A stretch of DNA of 64,000 bases from Stagonosporopsis chrysanthemi (GCA_022560025.1 JAFISE010000019.1:62001-126000), one strand, 5' to 3'; positions 31,976 through 43,474 are shown, numbered from the stretch's first letter. Notes: generated by a model not told the origin, from the letters alone. Numbers and translations: made by a program.

Positions 31976-34900
31976 ATAACACTCGAATTGAGCACAAGAC
32001 GGAGTATATGCGTTAAAAGTCGCAAACGTCTGGGACGTTGCACGGCGATCAAAGAAGAAAGATCAGAATGGAGGACTCGAATGAAAGGCGCGAGGTGTTC
32101 GCGAGATGCAGACATTGACAGTAATATACACGTCGGCACGCGACGTGGGATTGGAGCTCAGGAGTGCACGCGGCTTGACAATCAGTAGTGGCTTTTGTGG
32201 CTGCATCCACTGAAAAGGACCCGGCCTATCTTCGCCCACAGGCCGGTACATCAATCCCTCTGGCACGGCGTTCGGAACAGAATTGGCATGGTATAATCTA
32301 CTAAAATTTACCGACCCCGTGTACCATGGCACCCTTGTGCTTCTAGGGTGGTGTTCCATGAACCATACGGCGCAACGTGTAGGCTAAAGTACAGAGGAGT
32401 CCGGGGTTTCCGAAAGTAATTGTGAAGATGTGCTCCGAGGCCTTTAGTTGACTGGCTCTTGCTCTCAAGCAACAAATGACCTCACCACAGACCATACTTG
32501 ACTTTAAACGCGCTTGGTTATATACGGAACCCATGAGTAGGACCGCCTGCTGGGATCTCAAAGATGGGCCTAGAAGGTGAAATGTCAGCGCGTTTGGAAA
32601 AGCACCGATGTTGGGCCTTCCATGCCTATCTTAGCTTGCGTCATGCCAATCAGCCACCATGAGCACTAACGTACGCTACAGACATGCTAGTCGAAAAAGG
32701 GACTGCTTATCTCTGCTAAGAGCCCGCTATGGGATGCTTCAACGCATCAAGGAGAGCTTAGATAAAGCTTGTGTGCGGGGTTGCTCCAGACACGCATGTG
32801 CGTGGCGATTAAGCTGCACAAGTAGAGTTGAGGAACACTCGCAAGATTGCCTACCTTACCACGGCAGAGCGCAACAACAGCTGTTTAAAACATCTCACAA
32901 AGGTACAAATCTGTAGAGAAGAAGCAGCTCTATAAGTCTTTCATATATATGGGACGCTAGCATCTGTCGCTAATATCTGTTGGTGTTCGAAGCAACCAAG
33001 GGTATCTTTTGTGAGCGATGGTTTTCTTGCCACCTGAGGCACCGTGCACTTATCGCAGGGTCAATAGGGTGCTGTTCAGTGACAGATGCTGTGATTCCCT
33101 GACACATAATCTTACAAGTCAGACGGCGGAGATTACATTTAGTCCATGGATCGACCATCCTCGCCCGCGATGTGCAAAGATGCTCAAGTAAGAGCGAGAC
33201 TCGCATTACGACAACAGTCCACCTCTACTTTGCGACCCGGGACGAAGTCCTGGTGGGAGGGGTCGCCATGAACGTGTTGGAAAGACGATTCACTACAGCA
33301 AGGGTATTTTCTCTTGTGAAAGATCACTACATATTTAGCGAAAGGTTCTCGGGTTTCCAACCAGGTCACAGCTACCCCGCTGCAGTAGGCGTGGGTGAGC
33401 TCCGCGGGATCTACACCCTGAAAGGAAGGTTGTCAGGAGGGTCTACTGCACGTTCCAAATTGGTCAAGCAACATCATTGCGTGTAATATTATGGCTCCTA
33501 CGTCTCACCACCCTGAGGCTCGGGTTCACGGTGCTGATTTACCCAAACCGTCCAATCGGACTGTTGTGTGCCATTGAAGCGATTTTATCGCATTTTCCTT
33601 TCCCTTGTTGCTTCGGGGAGCCTTTGCGTGTCTGTCACAGAAGTGCGACATTGCAGTCTTGTACGAAATGCGCACGGCTTGGATCGTTCACGCATCGGCG
33701 ACTTTTGAGTCTCAATCTTTTGGACGCGCTCCGTAACGATCGACTTTGCCCGCTATTCATAGAGACCGGTTGTTGTTCATTGTCAAATCTCAAGTGTAAC
33801 CACAATAATTGTGACCTATGCAAAGGTCAATTGAATCAGGTGACAGTTGATAGTGCTGTACTCGCTCGCCAGCAACACATGTCTACTGCCGGTTTCTGCC
33901 TCCATAATTGCGCAGAGAAGATGCGACAAGTGAGCATCGGAGAGCTTTCTTCCCTCTTAGCTATGTCTATGGAGGGGCTGGGTGTTGTGTAGTTATTGTT
34001 GTTGTGTAGCTTAGGCGGCCGGCAAGAAGCGGATAAAGACGTACAGGAAGGCACCGGCCAACGAGTAAGCCAATAGCATATTTAGGCTGGCATGCCGTAG
34101 TTTTTCTACAGCGTGTATTCGTGCTTTCAGTCTGGTGGTTATATCGCAAAGGAGCAGATTGATCCAAATGAAGCTCAACTGCTTAGGGGGCGCGGCTTAA
34201 GCGAATGAGGCGCACCACAATCTACTCAGAACAGTACCACGAAAGACAGCGGCTCGGGCAAAAGAAGTTGGCTTCAACGTCCTATGGTCGCATGTGGAAG
34301 AGATTGAGTAATCATTGTATTGCTACCACATGATAAGTGTGGGCAATTATGGGCTCCGAAGTCTCCAGGGCGAGATTCAGGGTCGACGATCTAGCAAGCT
34401 TCTGAGAGATCGGTGGCGACCACTAATCCGCTGCGGCTGACGAGAGCGTGCTTGTTTCATGCATGCATACTGTACTGGCTGCGTCTCGGAGGGGAGAAAG
34501 ATCAGTCAGACCGACACACTCGTCGTAAGTCCTCAGCGATGGCCGATGCAGATCTGCTTTTGCGTCAGCACTCGCAGCCAAGCGACTAACTGCGCAAGTA
34601 AAGTAGCACAAGCAGATGCGAGCGTAAGGTGGTGTTGAAGCCGTGGAGGACAGTCGACCAAGAATAGCCTTGTTGCCCCACATGCAGGCGCGTCGCTCCA
34701 ACCCGACCAATCACTCCTCCTTTGTAAACGCCCAACCAGCAAAACGTGAAACGTTCATCAACGTCTCTCCAATGGCCACAAATCGGATATGCAGATATCC
34801 TTACGTCCGGGCAGGATGAACCATAATCCATAAGCCGTCCCGCTGCGAAGCGCCGACGCGTAGCCGTTTCCTTTCTACGGTACCTGCGGTGCGCTCCGTA

Positions 34901-35215
34901 GAGGCGTCAGCAGGCGCTGCACTCCCTGGCTCCGGCTGCAGAAGGCATCCAGGGATACGGTCGTGCTTCATGAACATCAGCTCGAGGGCAAGCCGGGTCT
35001 GTGGGTGCTGTGTGAGTGGTTCGTGCCATGCAAGCTCATCTTAGTGCGGAGAGCAGGCCTACAAAGACACCGCAGGCGCCTTGAGTGCATGCGTGGTGTT
35101 CGAGCGCTCTTTCTTCGTTGCAGACTGCACAGTCCTGGTGCCATATTCCTCCGAGCTTGACTGAAGCTGTAGCATAGCTTGCTGGGCTCAAGCGTGTTCG
35201 CTTTTACCGTTGTTC
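31976..35215. other. 3.2 kb gene-empty interval
   Basis: This is the longest stretch without a supported gene. Frames on both strands are under 175 codons, overlap each other and lack domains. One minus-strand frame without its own ATG for most of its length (about 34190-34015) encodes a membrane-like peptide, reading LSFIWINLLLC and then MLLAYSLAGAFLYVFIRFLP before a stop; it might be the last exon of a small membrane protein. No long terminal repeats, inverted repeats or transposase motifs were seen, and the base composition does not look RIP-altered. Confidence 0.4.
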
Positions 35216-36733
35216 ATGATGCCGTCATTTGTCTCCCTTGTTGCGGCAACTGTACTGTTTGCTCAGTCTACGGTTGCATTTACCTGCTCAATTAACCCGA
35301 TATATGTCGATATCCACAAGCGCGCTGTTGAAGGCTCAAGGACTTTTCAGTATGGGTCTTTCATTGGTGTCGGTACGTCAGCGCAGAACCACAGCTTGTG
35401 GCCTTCATTGTCGCAAAACCATATGTCATTTGGATCAGAGAGCTATTGCAAAGATAGCACGCTTGACAAGTGTGATGTTTCAACAGGAGGGTTCTTCAAC
35501 AGTAACCGGTCTACAACGTAAGTTGATCGCTGCCAATGAGTGGCTTGCCGTGCTCACAAATCCGCCAGGTTTGTCGAAGACAAGGGCTTCGAGAGTTTGG
35601 ACACTGAAGTCAACAACACACTGAAAGGCTACTTTGGTCAAGACACACTGCGGTTATACACACATTACTTCGAAACGGACGGTGCATCGCAAACGCTTTT
35701 ACCCGACCATACCGTCGAAGTTGCAACAGGAGGAGCCATCATTCCCGGAAGGGTGGGAATGGGCCCTTCTTCAACACTCCTAAGAGATCTGGCCAACCGG
35801 GAGATGATCGCAGGCAAGACCTACTCGCTCTATATTGGTCAAGGCTTCGACCGTGCGGGGGGCAGAGTCAATGGTAGCAATGTCTTTGGAGGCTACGATT
35901 CTGGCCGCTTTACCGGCGAGCCACACCGATACTCCATGAGCGATAGGAACATTAATCCCATGAGTGTACGTATCAAGGACATCATCATCACTCAGATCGA
36001 GGGCGGTACAAACCAGTCTCTATTCAACACTGAGGACTTTCCCGACATGAAGTCAGCACCACAGGTTTTTGAGGCACAAATTACCACCGAGCAATTTCCG
36101 TTGTCGCTTCCGTACCAAATCACGCAGAACTTCATCAAAGCAGCTTCGGCCCAGCAGGACAACTACTGGGGGGATAACTCGCTCCGAGCCGCCTCATCTT
36201 TCAACGCTACATTATCAATAGTTTTGGAAGACGGATTTACTGTGACCTTTCCGCCTGAAGTCCTCAAGAACTACAGCAACATTACACCCATTCAAGACCG
36301 CGAGGAAAACAGCAACACACCGTTCTTGCTCGGATCTTCATTTCTCGGTCAAGTCTATCTCATGGCCGACTACGACTCCAGCACCTTCTTCCTCGCGCCC
36401 GCCGTCCAAAAGAACAACATGGTCATGCCCGTAACTTTCTGCCCAAAATCCACCCCTACAGCCTATCAGCGCCCCAAGCAGAACGAGTGGCAGAGACAGG
36501 GACTCATCGGCGCTGTGCTAGGAGGGGTTTTTGGTGGCATTGGCTGCCTTGCCGCGTTGTACTGTCTCTATATCAGCTGGTTGAGGAAATCAGACGAGCG
36601 GAGGTTGAAGAGGAATCTAGCGCGCAATGAGGCAGCAAAGCTTGAGCAGATGGATATGGAGTCTGCTCACGAATTCGAAGGGCCAGCGAGGAAGAGTACG
36701 ATAGCTAGGATGTTGTTCTGGAAGAAAGGGTAG
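35216..36733 (+). CDS. Membrane-anchored aspartic-protease-like protein lacking catalytic Asp, 2 exons, 488 aa
   Basis: Exons: 35216-35517 and 35569-36733. A signal peptide (SFVSLVAATVLFAQSTVAF) is followed by a pepsin-like (A1) fold. In active members the first lobe has a DTGS motif after the GxG strand; here the place reads GVGTSAQNHSLWPSLSQNHM, with no Asp-Thr-Gly. The second-lobe DTG is also not visible, while fold markers such as FGGYDSGRF and FLLGSSFLGQVYLMADYDSS are kept. Several N-glycosylation sites are present (NGS, NQS, NAT, NYS, NIT). A single transmembrane segment near the C terminus (LIGAVLGGVFGGIGCLAALY) is followed by a basic cytoplasmic tail. It is expected at the cell surface as a non-catalytic protein. 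The frame is open upstream from a TTG, but the double ATG at 35216/35219 gives the signal peptide. Confidence 0.85.
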
Positions 36734-37968
36734 GTTTGTCTTGAAACCATAGATTCAGCGCACCTGTTTGCGTGAAAGAATTGTATTGTTCATGTCTAAT
36801 AGCGTAATGCGATGATACAGTGTAATTTTGTGATTCCACTCATTGATTTCCACAGGAAGCCTATCGAACTAGGTCTGTTCGAGAAAAGAAACTAGCCAGT
36901 GTCAAGCCCGCTGCCTCCGTCACATTTGCTTAGTCAGCAGTCGCGGAGTTGACGCGACTGTGTCCAACACCATCACCCCTCCACCACCATTTCGATTAAG
37001 CATCATTAACGCGACTCGTCGTTCAGACGTGTCCGCTGCAGGATGGAGCTTGACTCTGCCTCTGTCTCAGCCACTTTCATGCGGCTCGGTACCCACAACT
37101 TGGGTGAGGGGAAGCCGCACGTCATTGTTGTTTCTCAACATCACGACGATGCCCAGTCGTCGTTTGCCAGGTACCTGGTACACGCATGCGAGATGTCCTT
37201 CTTGGTGCGCTGAAGGCCACTGGTGTTTAAGACATTGAGCGGCAGGCTCGGCATAGAAAGTCGAGTCTCATCCTCCCTTGGGCACGTCGTTCGCGACCGC
37301 GACGACTTCGCAACAGCCTGTTGCACTGACGCAGCTCACTCTGATCTCTATACCGCTGGCTCACAGGACAAAAGAACAGTGCTGGAACTTACCAGCTGTC
37401 AGGTAAAGAGTATTGCAGAAGCAAGATTTGCGACAGAATGGCGGGCGAACGTGCGCTACTACTTCACAGCACCACGCGGCGTCTGACAGCTGTGGAAACG
37501 TGCGAGAGCTTCCGGTGGGAGCCATTGGTATTATCTATGCATAACGTATAGCAGCAAGAGCCCTATCGCGTGATGCGCGGCGGGCCCATGTCATGCATTC
37601 CGAACTCCTCCCTCTCTCGGCGCTATTGATTATTGTTTTGCTCCCCATTTTTGCCTCACATTCCACCATCTTTTCCCAGACGACGGCAGAAGCACGCCAA
37701 AATACATCAGAATGTATGTTTACCCATGGATGGCCCTGTGTTTGGACTCCTTTGGGATCGCTCTTGCTGCGGGTTTCGTTGTGCTGGTCGTTGTTGGCCC
37801 GCTTCACTGGCCTGGTTATAGGGAATGAAAGAGGAGGATACTAATCTACAGCAGATAATTAACACAACTTCACGGCGTCAGCGTGTACATCAACAGCCAG
37901 CCAACCGAATAACGCCCGCAGTCAGAGCTTTCATAGCAGACTCAGGATACACCCCGACTACAGAAGTA
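36734..37968. other. 1.2 kb without a supported gene
   Basis: No domain-bearing frame was found. The last 144 bases (37825-37968) are open in the frame of the following gene and include an upstream ATG at 37825, more likely 5' leader than coding. Confidence 0.45.
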
Positions 37969-40900
37969 ATGGCGAACGTACGAACACGCGCCGAGCCAGC
38001 CGGCTCGTTGAGCACCACTGTAATCATCGCCATCGTCAGTGCTGTCGGTGTTGTCATTCTTGGCTTGCTTGCCGCCCTTGTGCTGCTACTCATCCGCGCA
38101 GTACGCAGACATAAGCAGCTACTTGCTGACCTTGATGAGCGAGGCTTGACAATCAGTCAAGCACAAAAGGAGGCGAAGCTTAATGAAGTGACAAGACCGC
38201 GCTCTGTGCTTAGGCGAAACACTATCCTCCCATTCAACGCAAGGTCAGGGTGGGGAGCATTGCCATCAGTGGAAACAATCGGCTCGGCTGCGCCATCTAC
38301 GATTGGACCATCTTCAGCACCGGATCACTACGTGCCTCCGATGCCGATAGAGCCGAGAAAGAGGACTAGCAGTCTCTCGTGGCCTTTCCATAATCGCAAA
38401 CTGTCTGGCCATAACATGAAAATGAAGAAGTTGAAGGCCAACAGGCTGTCTGCCGTTTTAGAAGACCCTAAACCCTCATCTCTGGTGCCGGTTCTGGCCA
38501 GTAAACAGCTTCCAGGTTCGCGTCCACCGTTGGCGCTGCTCAAGGAGTTCGGAAGTCAGCCTTCTTCCTGCCAGTCATTACTGCAGTACCATCCAGCCTT
38601 CCGCAATCAAAGCCAAAGCTTCGATGCGATAGAGCCCGCAACAACGGATATCTCCCAAAGGCTGCAAAGAGCTAAATCGGTTACTGAGATACCTTTCGAC
38701 ACCGAACGCCCACAGATACGTCAAAGGTCCACAAGCCTGCATAGCCAGACTTCCGGCCAGGCCCCGGATGTGATCTTGCCACCTTTGCCTTTTGACATCG
38801 TCCGGATCAAAGATGAGGCTTCCAGAAAGTGTGAGCTCCACCACGTTCCATCGAAGACATCGATCTCTAGCCTGGGTTCCATAGATAGCTCTATTCTAAA
38901 CCCCCGTCCAAGCCCAATCATTTCTCAGGGATCCAACGAGCGTATCCCGAAAATCACTAAGCGAGAATGGAAGAACAATGCTTTGGAGAAGATGAACCCC
39001 TTGATCGAGGCACGAGAGAGCATGTACAGCTTGCATGGTTCAACGAAGAGCAGGACGGCAGAGATTGAAACTGCCTCGCCTGAAGCTCGACGAGAGTTTG
39101 TTCAAGACTCGACGGCTCTGCCGACGGAGTCGAGTACGCACACGCTCGGTTCAGAGCACACACTCGGCTCAGTTGGATCCGTAAAGAGGGCAGAGTCGAT
39201 TACCATGAGCAGAGTAGTGTCTGCATGCGGTACTCCATCCAAATCGCAGTCAAGGACGCCAAAACGCAGATCAAAGACGCTGGTCACCGCATCAGGCTCT
39301 CCGGAGAAGGATTATCAGATTGCCACCAACCCTAGGCTCACAATGAAGTCACCCAAGCGCCAGACATCACATGCATCATCAAGGAGCAGCTGTGGCAATC
39401 CTTTCCAATGGGATCCAGCACCTCTAACAACGATCAGTCGGCCTCCTTCTGCGCTGAAAGGAAGCCCGGGCGCTCGTCAGGGTCACCGAAGGGGGCACAG
39501 TGTGCGCATCTCCCTAGTACCAACCGTTCACTCGATCCACTCGATTCGGAGTCGAAATACCAGCCCAGCTCTAGTCAACGATGAAGAACGGTCTTCTAAT
39601 CACAGAGCGAGCGACAACAGTCCAAACCGTCACTCTACTTCCAACACTCGTGCACTACCTGCACCGCCTTCTTCCGATACATTTGCCCCTGAGCTTAGCT
39701 TCACTGCAACTACTTTGAAGGCGTCGTTGACGCCGACGTCAGCTTCCCTATCTTTGACCAGCTATGATCAGTCTTTCGTTGTTGCGCCCACGGATCAGGT
39801 GCTACCAGAACTCTCAGATCGCGAACACAACCGCTTGAGTACTGGCTCTGTTTTCAGCTTATCGCGCTTTCCACTTCCGCTCTCCATCATCGAACCAGAT
39901 GACGATACCGTATTACATTTTCCTGATCACAGCTACGTTCTGCCAGTGCCCGAGACTCCATACCTCCAGCAATATCCTTTCAGAGCGGGCACGATTGAAC
40001 GACCGACATCTCCATCTCAGACAAGCTTGATCGACCTGGATGAGTACAACCCAGAGCAACCCAGTTTGGCTTTACAGACACCCACGAACCTACCAATTCG
40101 TTCGTACCAGTCCGCATGTACCACCATTCCCGAGGAGTCTTCAGTCGGCTCGAAGGGAACTTTGGAACGAGAAACAAATCGCTACGATGACTCTCCGCCT
40201 GTTTCGCCAAAGACGAACTCGCCGCCCCGGTTCACACTTCACAACCAGTACAGCATGCCAATTCACGCAACAACCATACCTGAGGAAGAATCCCCTCGAA
40301 CCATCAACCCAGCAGTGTTGACCAGAGACACTTTCAGCACACTCAACAGCGGCTATGCAACCCAGTCGGCAAACAGCAGTCGCACCAGCATCGCCATCTC
40401 CAACACGCCTGGCCTGTTAGATCCCCTGCTCAACGCCGCCTTCCCCTCGCCTCACAACATGGACTCCCCCACCTTCCGCTCCCAAGCAAGCTCCCTCTAC
40501 TCCTCTCCCTCTCATTCCCCACATGCCTCTATCTCCGCCTCAATCGGGCTGCACGCGCCCTGCTCTCCACGGCCCGCGCACGCCTCCCTCCCCACCCTCT
40601 CCCTCGACTTCACCAGCATGCCGCGCCTCGCCCCCGCGCCACTCGGGCCGCGCATATCCCCACCCAAGCCTCTCCGCTCCAGCATCCAGCAGCTACGCCG
40701 GATGAACTCCGACGCCTCAGACGCCCGCAAAGACCGCGCCGGCCGCGGCGAGCGCCGCTACATGCGCCTGGGCCGGGAATCGAGCGTCACGCTCCCCGGC
40801 GACGAGAGCTGGCTTGACGAGCTCGACGCGTATGAGACTGAGGGCGTAGAGTTGGATGATGAGGAGGTGCGGCGGTTAGTAGGCACTGTTCTGGAGGACT

Positions 40901-41457
40901 GGGACGAAGACGCCGAGTCCGACATCGACGCAACGATGCTGGATCTCGAGGCGACGCCACGTGCAGCACGCGCCTTGGGGGGCGCTAGGGGCGTGCGGGA
41001 GGACGTTGTAGCAGGCGCAGAGGCGGGGATGAGCAGCATCTGGGACGAGAGCGATGCGTTCTGGGCGAGTCCAACACCGCCGCCCTCGCACCACATCAAC
41101 ACCTCCACAACCGCCTCCTCGCAGACTGCGACTAAACCCGCGTCTACCTCCGCAGCCGTGGTTGCAAAGCAGCAACCCCCGAACTCCAAAACCTCCCGCA
41201 AACGCCTCTTCTCAGTCGCAAAAGACGCCCCCGATGCCCCCGAGACGCCTACACATCCAAACTCGCAATCCACCGACGCCCCTTCGGGCAAGACACAGCA
41301 CCAAAGCTACGACGCACGCGGCAGCGAGCGGAAAAGAAGCGTGCTTGGGGACGGCACGCCGAACCTAGGGGCGAAGAACATGAACAATGTCGCCAGTCCT
41401 GCGCTGACGATGACGCCGGGGAGTTATTACGACGAGCAGGGGTTTTTGAGGGCGTGA
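37969..41457 (+). CDS. Large single-span membrane protein with a long disordered tail, 1162 aa, single exon
   Basis: The chosen start gives MANVRTRAEPAGSLSTTVII, a short outside part followed by one strong transmembrane helix (TTVIIAIVSAVGVVILGLLA through LVLLLI) and basic RAVRRHKQ, so the long C-terminal part faces the cytoplasm. About 1,100 residues are then serine-, proline- and threonine-rich and predicted to be disordered, with many SP, RRxS and KRxS sites. The part from about 920 is GC-rich and partly ordered (LRRMNSDASDARKDRAGRGE, SWLDELDAYETEGVELDDEE). An upstream in-frame ATG at 37825 would add 48 residues before the membrane helix. No domain recognised; such proteins are common in Dothideomycetes and may be membrane scaffolds. 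The frame has no intron over 3.5 kb. Confidence 0.85.
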   Translation: MANVRTRAEPAGSLSTTVIIAIVSAVGVVILGLLAALVLLLIRAVRRHKQLLADLDERGLTISQAQKEAKLNEVTRPRSVLRRNTILPFNARSGWGALPSVETIGSAAPSTIGPSSAPDHYVPPMPIEPRKRTSSLSWPFHNRKLSGHNMKMKKLKANRLSAVLEDPKPSSLVPVLASKQLPGSRPPLALLKEFGSQPSSCQSLLQYHPAFRNQSQSFDAIEPATTDISQRLQRAKSVTEIPFDTERPQIRQRSTSLHSQTSGQAPDVILPPLPFDIVRIKDEASRKCELHHVPSKTSISSLGSIDSSILNPRPSPIISQGSNERIPKITKREWKNNALEKMNPLIEARESMYSLHGSTKSRTAEIETASPEARREFVQDSTALPTESSTHTLGSEHTLGSVGSVKRAESITMSRVVSACGTPSKSQSRTPKRRSKTLVTASGSPEKDYQIATNPRLTMKSPKRQTSHASSRSSCGNPFQWDPAPLTTISRPPSALKGSPGARQGHRRGHSVRISLVPTVHSIHSIRSRNTSPALVNDEERSSNHRASDNSPNRHSTSNTRALPAPPSSDTFAPELSFTATTLKASLTPTSASLSLTSYDQSFVVAPTDQVLPELSDREHNRLSTGSVFSLSRFPLPLSIIEPDDDTVLHFPDHSYVLPVPETPYLQQYPFRAGTIERPTSPSQTSLIDLDEYNPEQPSLALQTPTNLPIRSYQSACTTIPEESSVGSKGTLERETNRYDDSPPVSPKTNSPPRFTLHNQYSMPIHATTIPEEESPRTINPAVLTRDTFSTLNSGYATQSANSSRTSIAISNTPGLLDPLLNAAFPSPHNMDSPTFRSQASSLYSSPSHSPHASISASIGLHAPCSPRPAHASLPTLSLDFTSMPRLAPAPLGPRISPPKPLRSSIQQLRRMNSDASDARKDRAGRGERRYMRLGRESSVTLPGDESWLDELDAYETEGVELDDEEVRRLVGTVLEDWDEDAESDIDATMLDLEATPRAARALGGARGVREDVVAGAEAGMSSIWDESDAFWASPTPPPSHHINTSTTASSQTATKPASTSAAVVAKQQPPNSKTSRKRLFSVAKDAPDAPETPTHPNSQSTDAPSGKTQHQSYDARGSERKRSVLGDGTPNLGAKNMNNVASPALTMTPGSYYDEQGFLRA

Positions 41458-41740
41458 GGTGGTGAAATTTTATGTTCATTTGTTTGCATGGCGGTGATAT
41501 ATATGTTGCATGTTGCGTTTCAGACAGTGGAGGATATGTGTGTAATGAGGAATGAGGATTGTGGAGGTATGGTATGATTAGATAGTATAATTCTTAGTCG
41601 ATAGTGTCTAATGCAGCATTTGCTACCTTTCGTTCAGGGGCGTGTCTGTTTCGCAAAAGAAGAACGGTGTTGTGAGGATATAAAAAGGCAAGGGAAGGCT
41701 AGTAAAACAGGACCAAAGCAAACGAGGGCGTGGACACAGC

Positions 41741-43474
41741 TCAAGACTTGGGCTTCTTCCGCACCAGCCCAGCCGAAAGAACTTGGATCCCACTCGCGCC
41801 CTCGGGCCCCGTAGCAGACGTAGGTGCAGGCGCAGACTCAACCTTAACCTTCTTCCTCACCAGCCCCGCGTCCAGCGTCTGCACGCCCTCTGCCCCAGCC
41901 GCCGCATCCCCATCCTTCCTCTTCTTCCTGACCCCCATAACCGTCACAGGCTGCGCAGTCTCTCCCTCTCCACCCTTGCCACATGCCGCGCTCTCCTTCC
42001 TGCCTACCACAGTCCACCCCCACTCTGCCACGCCGCCCAGCACTGCCACCTCTTTCTTGAACTGCATGGTGCTGCGGGCGGTTGCTGCGCGGGTGGCGAA
42101 AGATGAGTGGATCAGGACCTCGTGGGCGCGGTTGTAGTTCTTCGTGCTGAAGCAGATGGTGCCGCGCGATGAGGCTGGGCAGGTGAAGTACGGGCTGTGT
42201 TCTGGGATCTTGGAGGCGGAGGAGGTGGAGGTATTAGATATGGATGAGAGGTTGGAGGAGCTGGTCTTTATGCGTGGGAGAATGAGGGGGATGGGACCAG
42301 AGCGGGTGGTGGGTTTTGTGCGGTGTTTGGAGGCGGACTTCTTCTTGCGGGGGGTTGGTTGGCTTTCCTGGGAGTCCGGGGCGGATTGTTGGGAGAGCTG
42401 GGAAAGTTGCGAGGGCGTGTCTTCGTCTTGTTCGCGGATGGAGTCGGCAGGTGGTGTGAGCACGACCCAGATGAAGCCTACTATGCGGCCTGAAGAGCAT
42501 TCCTGGCGAAAGGCCATGAACTCCCAGAATTGGTCCAGGGTTTTGACACTCTTCCACATGCCGTTGCTTCGTGAGGGTGTGCCGCCATCTGCTATCACTC
42601 CTTCACCTCGGTCGGGGAGCTCCTCGTCGAGCTCATCAAGGAAGCGTGCTTTCGGATCGTCGGGAAAGTGTGGGACGAGGCAGCGCGGTGGTGCGGCTGG
42701 ATAAGGTGCGATTTGTAGCAGTGGGTGTGCTGCAGCCCATCGTCGAGGGGCGCTCGGTACGGGTGTGGCAGGTATGTATCGGAGTGTGTCGTATGGCTCG
42801 TAACCTGGGATGACGAGGTAGCCTTTGGCAGTAGTCGCGGACTGGGATGCAGTGCCACTGCTCTCGCCTTCAGCCAGTCTATCCTGGAAAGGCTTACGGT
42901 CTTCCTCGGCGTGGTACTCCCACAGTATTGGGTCCAAGACTTTGCACCACCACTTTACGAGCCCCCGGTCATCGAGCACGTGCTTGTTCTTGTTATCGAT
43001 GCTTGCCGGGAAGAGATACTGGTCCTGGGCTCTTGCGAAGAGTGAAATGACCAGCTTCTTCCCTTCTCGTTGTCTTTCTCGGGCGAGCCATGATACGAAC
43101 GTGCCACAGATAACCTTCAGTGGAGACCCGCTTTGCGAGCGAGGCAGTTGCAGCTCGGAAAGGTAGCCGGTCGAGTCTGCCTTGGAGACGAAGATGGTCG
43201 TGAGGCGTCTTGTGGTGTAAACCAGCACTTCAATGGCAAGTACGAGCAGCTCCTCGGGCAATTGCGAGCCAGCAGCATCCTTGGGTGTGATTGTCGCAGA
43301 GAGGAAATGCGATTCGCAGTATGTTCGTTCTGACTTGACGTGCGGCGGTGCGGAGAAGAGGGCCGGCGACTTGGAGGGTGGTGTGGAGTAATGGTAGAAG
43401 GTAAACGGCACGTCTTTGGGCAGCTGCTCCGCGAGCAAGTCCCTCAAGGGCCTGCGACTAGGAATACTCGCCAT
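41741..43474 (-). CDS. RTT109: Histone H3 lysine-56 acetyltransferase Rtt109, single exon, 577 aa
   Basis: Rtt109 acetylates newly made histone H3 on K56 (and K9/K27) with chaperones Asf1 and Vps75, aiding replication-coupled nucleosome assembly and repair. It is a fungal enzyme of p300-like fold. The N terminus starts MASIPSRRPLRDLLAEQLPK and continues with FTFYHYSTPP, SERTYCESHFL, YLSELQLPRSQSGSPLKVI, GTFVSWLARERQREGKKLVI, FARAQDQYLFPAS, RGLVKWWCKVLDPIL, KGYLVIPGYEP and the hallmark FPDDPKARFLDELDEE with the catalytic aspartate pair. A serine-rich basic insert and tail follow (PTPRKKKSASKHRTKPTTRS), and the C-terminus repeats AGLVRKK twice, a likely nuclear signal. The frame is open further upstream (to 43690) but the ATG at 43474 gives the family's usual start. 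The divergent neighbour mL57 starts 210 bases away. Confidence 0.95.
   Translation of the reverse strand: MASIPSRRPLRDLLAEQLPKDVPFTFYHYSTPPSKSPALFSAPPHVKSERTYCESHFLSATITPKDAAGSQLPEELLVLAIEVLVYTTRRLTTIFVSKADSTGYLSELQLPRSQSGSPLKVICGTFVSWLARERQREGKKLVISLFARAQDQYLFPASIDNKNKHVLDDRGLVKWWCKVLDPILWEYHAEEDRKPFQDRLAEGESSGTASQSATTAKGYLVIPGYEPYDTLRYIPATPVPSAPRRWAAAHPLLQIAPYPAAPPRCLVPHFPDDPKARFLDELDEELPDRGEGVIADGGTPSRSNGMWKSVKTLDQFWEFMAFRQECSSGRIVGFIWVVLTPPADSIREQDEDTPSQLSQLSQQSAPDSQESQPTPRKKKSASKHRTKPTTRSGPIPLILPRIKTSSSNLSSISNTSTSSASKIPEHSPYFTCPASSRGTICFSTKNYNRAHEVLIHSSFATRAATARSTMQFKKEVAVLGGVAEWGWTVVGRKESAACGKGGEGETAQPVTVMGVRKKRKDGDAAAGAEGVQTLDAGLVRKKVKVESAPAPTSATGPEGASGIQVLSAGLVRKKPKS

Noticed and set aside
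41783..42704. Plus-strand frames opposite RTT109
   Set aside because: Shadows of the acetyltransferase gene; low-complexity arginine and proline runs without motifs.
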